DNA of 64,000 bases from DAHUXN01 sp963729815 (GTDB lineage: Bacteria; Acidobacteriota; Terriglobia; Acidiferrales; UBA7541), in NCBI GenBank assembly GCA_963729815.1, contig CAVSPU010000002.1, forward strand, positions 868,001 to 932,000, read 5' to 3'. A program made the translations under genes and the position numbers. Below are positions 63,157 to 64,000 of this stretch, piece after piece (within the stretch, counting starts at the first letter, position 1; each line of letters opens with the position of its first letter). A model generated the notes under the pieces. It made no database searches. It had not been told where the DNA came from and saw nothing but the letters and a program-made list of their open reading frames with translations.

Positions 63157-64000
63157 TTAACGCGGCCGGTCCGATTGCCCGTTGGCGAACTCGATCGTTT
63201 GTCCGCGCACCTTCAGCGCGCTGTCCAGATCGATCACGGCGATCAAGTCATCCGGCGTGTTCACGTCATCCCTAAAGCGAAGGTCGCGCAGCGTCACGCG
63301 ATACCCATCGCCCAGGCTTTCTTGAGTCGCCAGCGGGAACCGTGCATACCGCAAAAACTCCTGCGCCAACGGCGCGCGGCGCGCGGCATCGAGCGCCGCT
63401 GAGCCCTCCGGCTTGTAATGCGTGAGGCTCGAAGTAGCATCGAAAACCGCTCCAACCCCAAACCGTACGTTCACTTCCTCGATTGTGTTCGCCGTGTCCA
63501 CCACGCCGCGCCACGAGAGCGGCGAAGACGAATCCGGGAACGCGCCCGCCACCATCGGCACTTGGCCGTGATAATCATTCGCGAGGAGCATTTCCCCGGC
63601 TCGATAATGCAGCTGCGCGCGCCAGCCGACATACGCCAGCATCAGCACGACCGCCGCGATTGCGCCCTTCGATGGTCCCCGCTTCTTTTTCTTCTCGCCA
63701 ATTTCCTCGCTCACCAGCCGAAACAGGCCTGGTACCAGCAGGCCCGCCAGTAGAATCGCCAGAATCCATGGATCGATTCCGCCCAGCAAATCCCACGAGA
63801 ACCAGCGCGCCCGAAAGGGCCAAAATAATTGCACGCCGCTCGCGGTTGCCAGATCCAGCAGCACATGCGCCGTCGCGCCAATCGCGCACAGCAGGAAAAC
63901 ACGCCCAAATTTCAAGGGTGACTTCGGATGCCGCCGTCCGGCCAGCCAGAAAATCAGCGCGATAACGATCACCAGAACGGCGCTGCCGGTAATCGAGTGC
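63157..64000 (-). CDS. YdjM/DUF457-type membrane protein, 5' end outside window
   Basis: The frame is open to the right window edge, so the N-terminus is missing; about 280 residues are visible. HSITGSAVLVIVIALIFWL resembles the HRG-THS region of DUF457 (YdjM, putative metal-dependent hydrolase), with ATAHVLLDLAT as the second conserved His/Asp motif and FSWDLLGGIDPW the third. Several membrane helices are followed by a soluble C-terminal part of about 130 residues (RDDVNTPDDLIAVIDLD). The catalytic claim for the family is based on conserved His/Asp only. Confidence 0.75.
   Translation of the reverse strand, partial: HSITGSAVLVIVIALIFWLAGRRHPKSPLKFGRVFLLCAIGATAHVLLDLATASGVQLFWPFRARWFSWDLLGGIDPWILAILLAGLLVPGLFRLVSEEIGEKKKKRGPSKGAIAAVVLMLAYVGWRAQLHYRAGEMLLANDYHGQVPMVAGAFPDSSSPLSWRGVVDTANTIEEVNVRFGVGAVFDATSSLTHYKPEGSAALDAARRAPLAQEFLRYARFPLATQESLGDGYRVTLRDLRFRDDVNTPDDLIAVIDLDSALKVRGQTIEFANGQSDRPR

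Overview
The window is 64 kb of chromosomal DNA, dense in genes on both strands, with codon use rich in G and C. I see no insertion sequence, phage, plasmid or CRISPR signature. The gene set points to an Acidobacteriota bacterium, most likely class Terriglobia. The clues are a pilB/T/C-S-R-A type pilus locus, a lipase maturation factor homologue, a DUF1800/DUF1501 pair, a membrane pyrophosphatase, an M28 lipoprotein, menaquinone methylation, and the codon and start-site style. This assignment is inference from family content, not from a marker gene.

Region 1 (1-13.6 kb) is type IV pilus and type II secretion-like machinery. It opens with the 3' end of a first pilC, then pilS-pilR, two almost identical tandem major pilins (each with a sigma-54 promoter) and a third, divergent pilin. 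A lolA gene follows. A second, separate assembly block then runs pilC/gspF - pilB/gspE - pilM - pilN - pilO - pilP-like - prepilin-like. It has no secretin and no retraction ATPase inside the window. The prepilin peptidase that would process these pilins lies at 32 kb, in an operon with a histidine kinase, a secreted coiled-coil protein and an NtrC-type regulator.

Region 2 (13.6-33.8 kb) is housekeeping: lytic transglycosylase and HAD phosphatase, threonine synthase, an AlaX-type tRNA editing protein directly followed by tRNA-Ala(CGC), lipase maturation factor, EVE-domain protein, an S9 peptidase and an S41 peptidase. A tight tatB-tatC-M28 lipoprotein-aroB-menG operon follows from a near-consensus sigma-70 promoter, then the kinase/regulator/prepilin peptidase operon and an ABHD18-like hydrolase.

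Region 3 (33.8-42.2 kb, minus strand) is one long catabolic operon: cobalamin acyl-CoA mutase (two subunits), enoyl-CoA hydratase, acyl-CoA carboxylase beta subunit, HMG-CoA lyase, a second enoyl-CoA hydratase, thioesterase and histidine ammonia-lyase. The mutase carries the active-site pair of isobutyryl-CoA mutase rather than methylmalonyl-CoA mutase.

Region 4 (42.3-64 kb) holds a TolC-like exporter, pyrE, acireductone dioxygenase, truA, a LeuA-like lyase, an M20 peptidase, an amidohydrolase, a drug/metabolite transporter, a class III aminotransferase, proline dehydrogenase, the DUF1800/DUF1501 (Tat-exported) pair, membrane pyrophosphatase hppA, a DUF2911 protein, a VTT/DedA-like membrane protein and a YdjM-type membrane protein cut by the window end.

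I did not find a clearly new defence or mobile system. The most interesting signals are the mosaic tandem pilins under sigma-54 control, the mutase specificity residues, a recurring promoter layout that predicts leaderless mRNAs, and the kinase / secreted coiled-coil / regulator set linked to prepilin peptidase.
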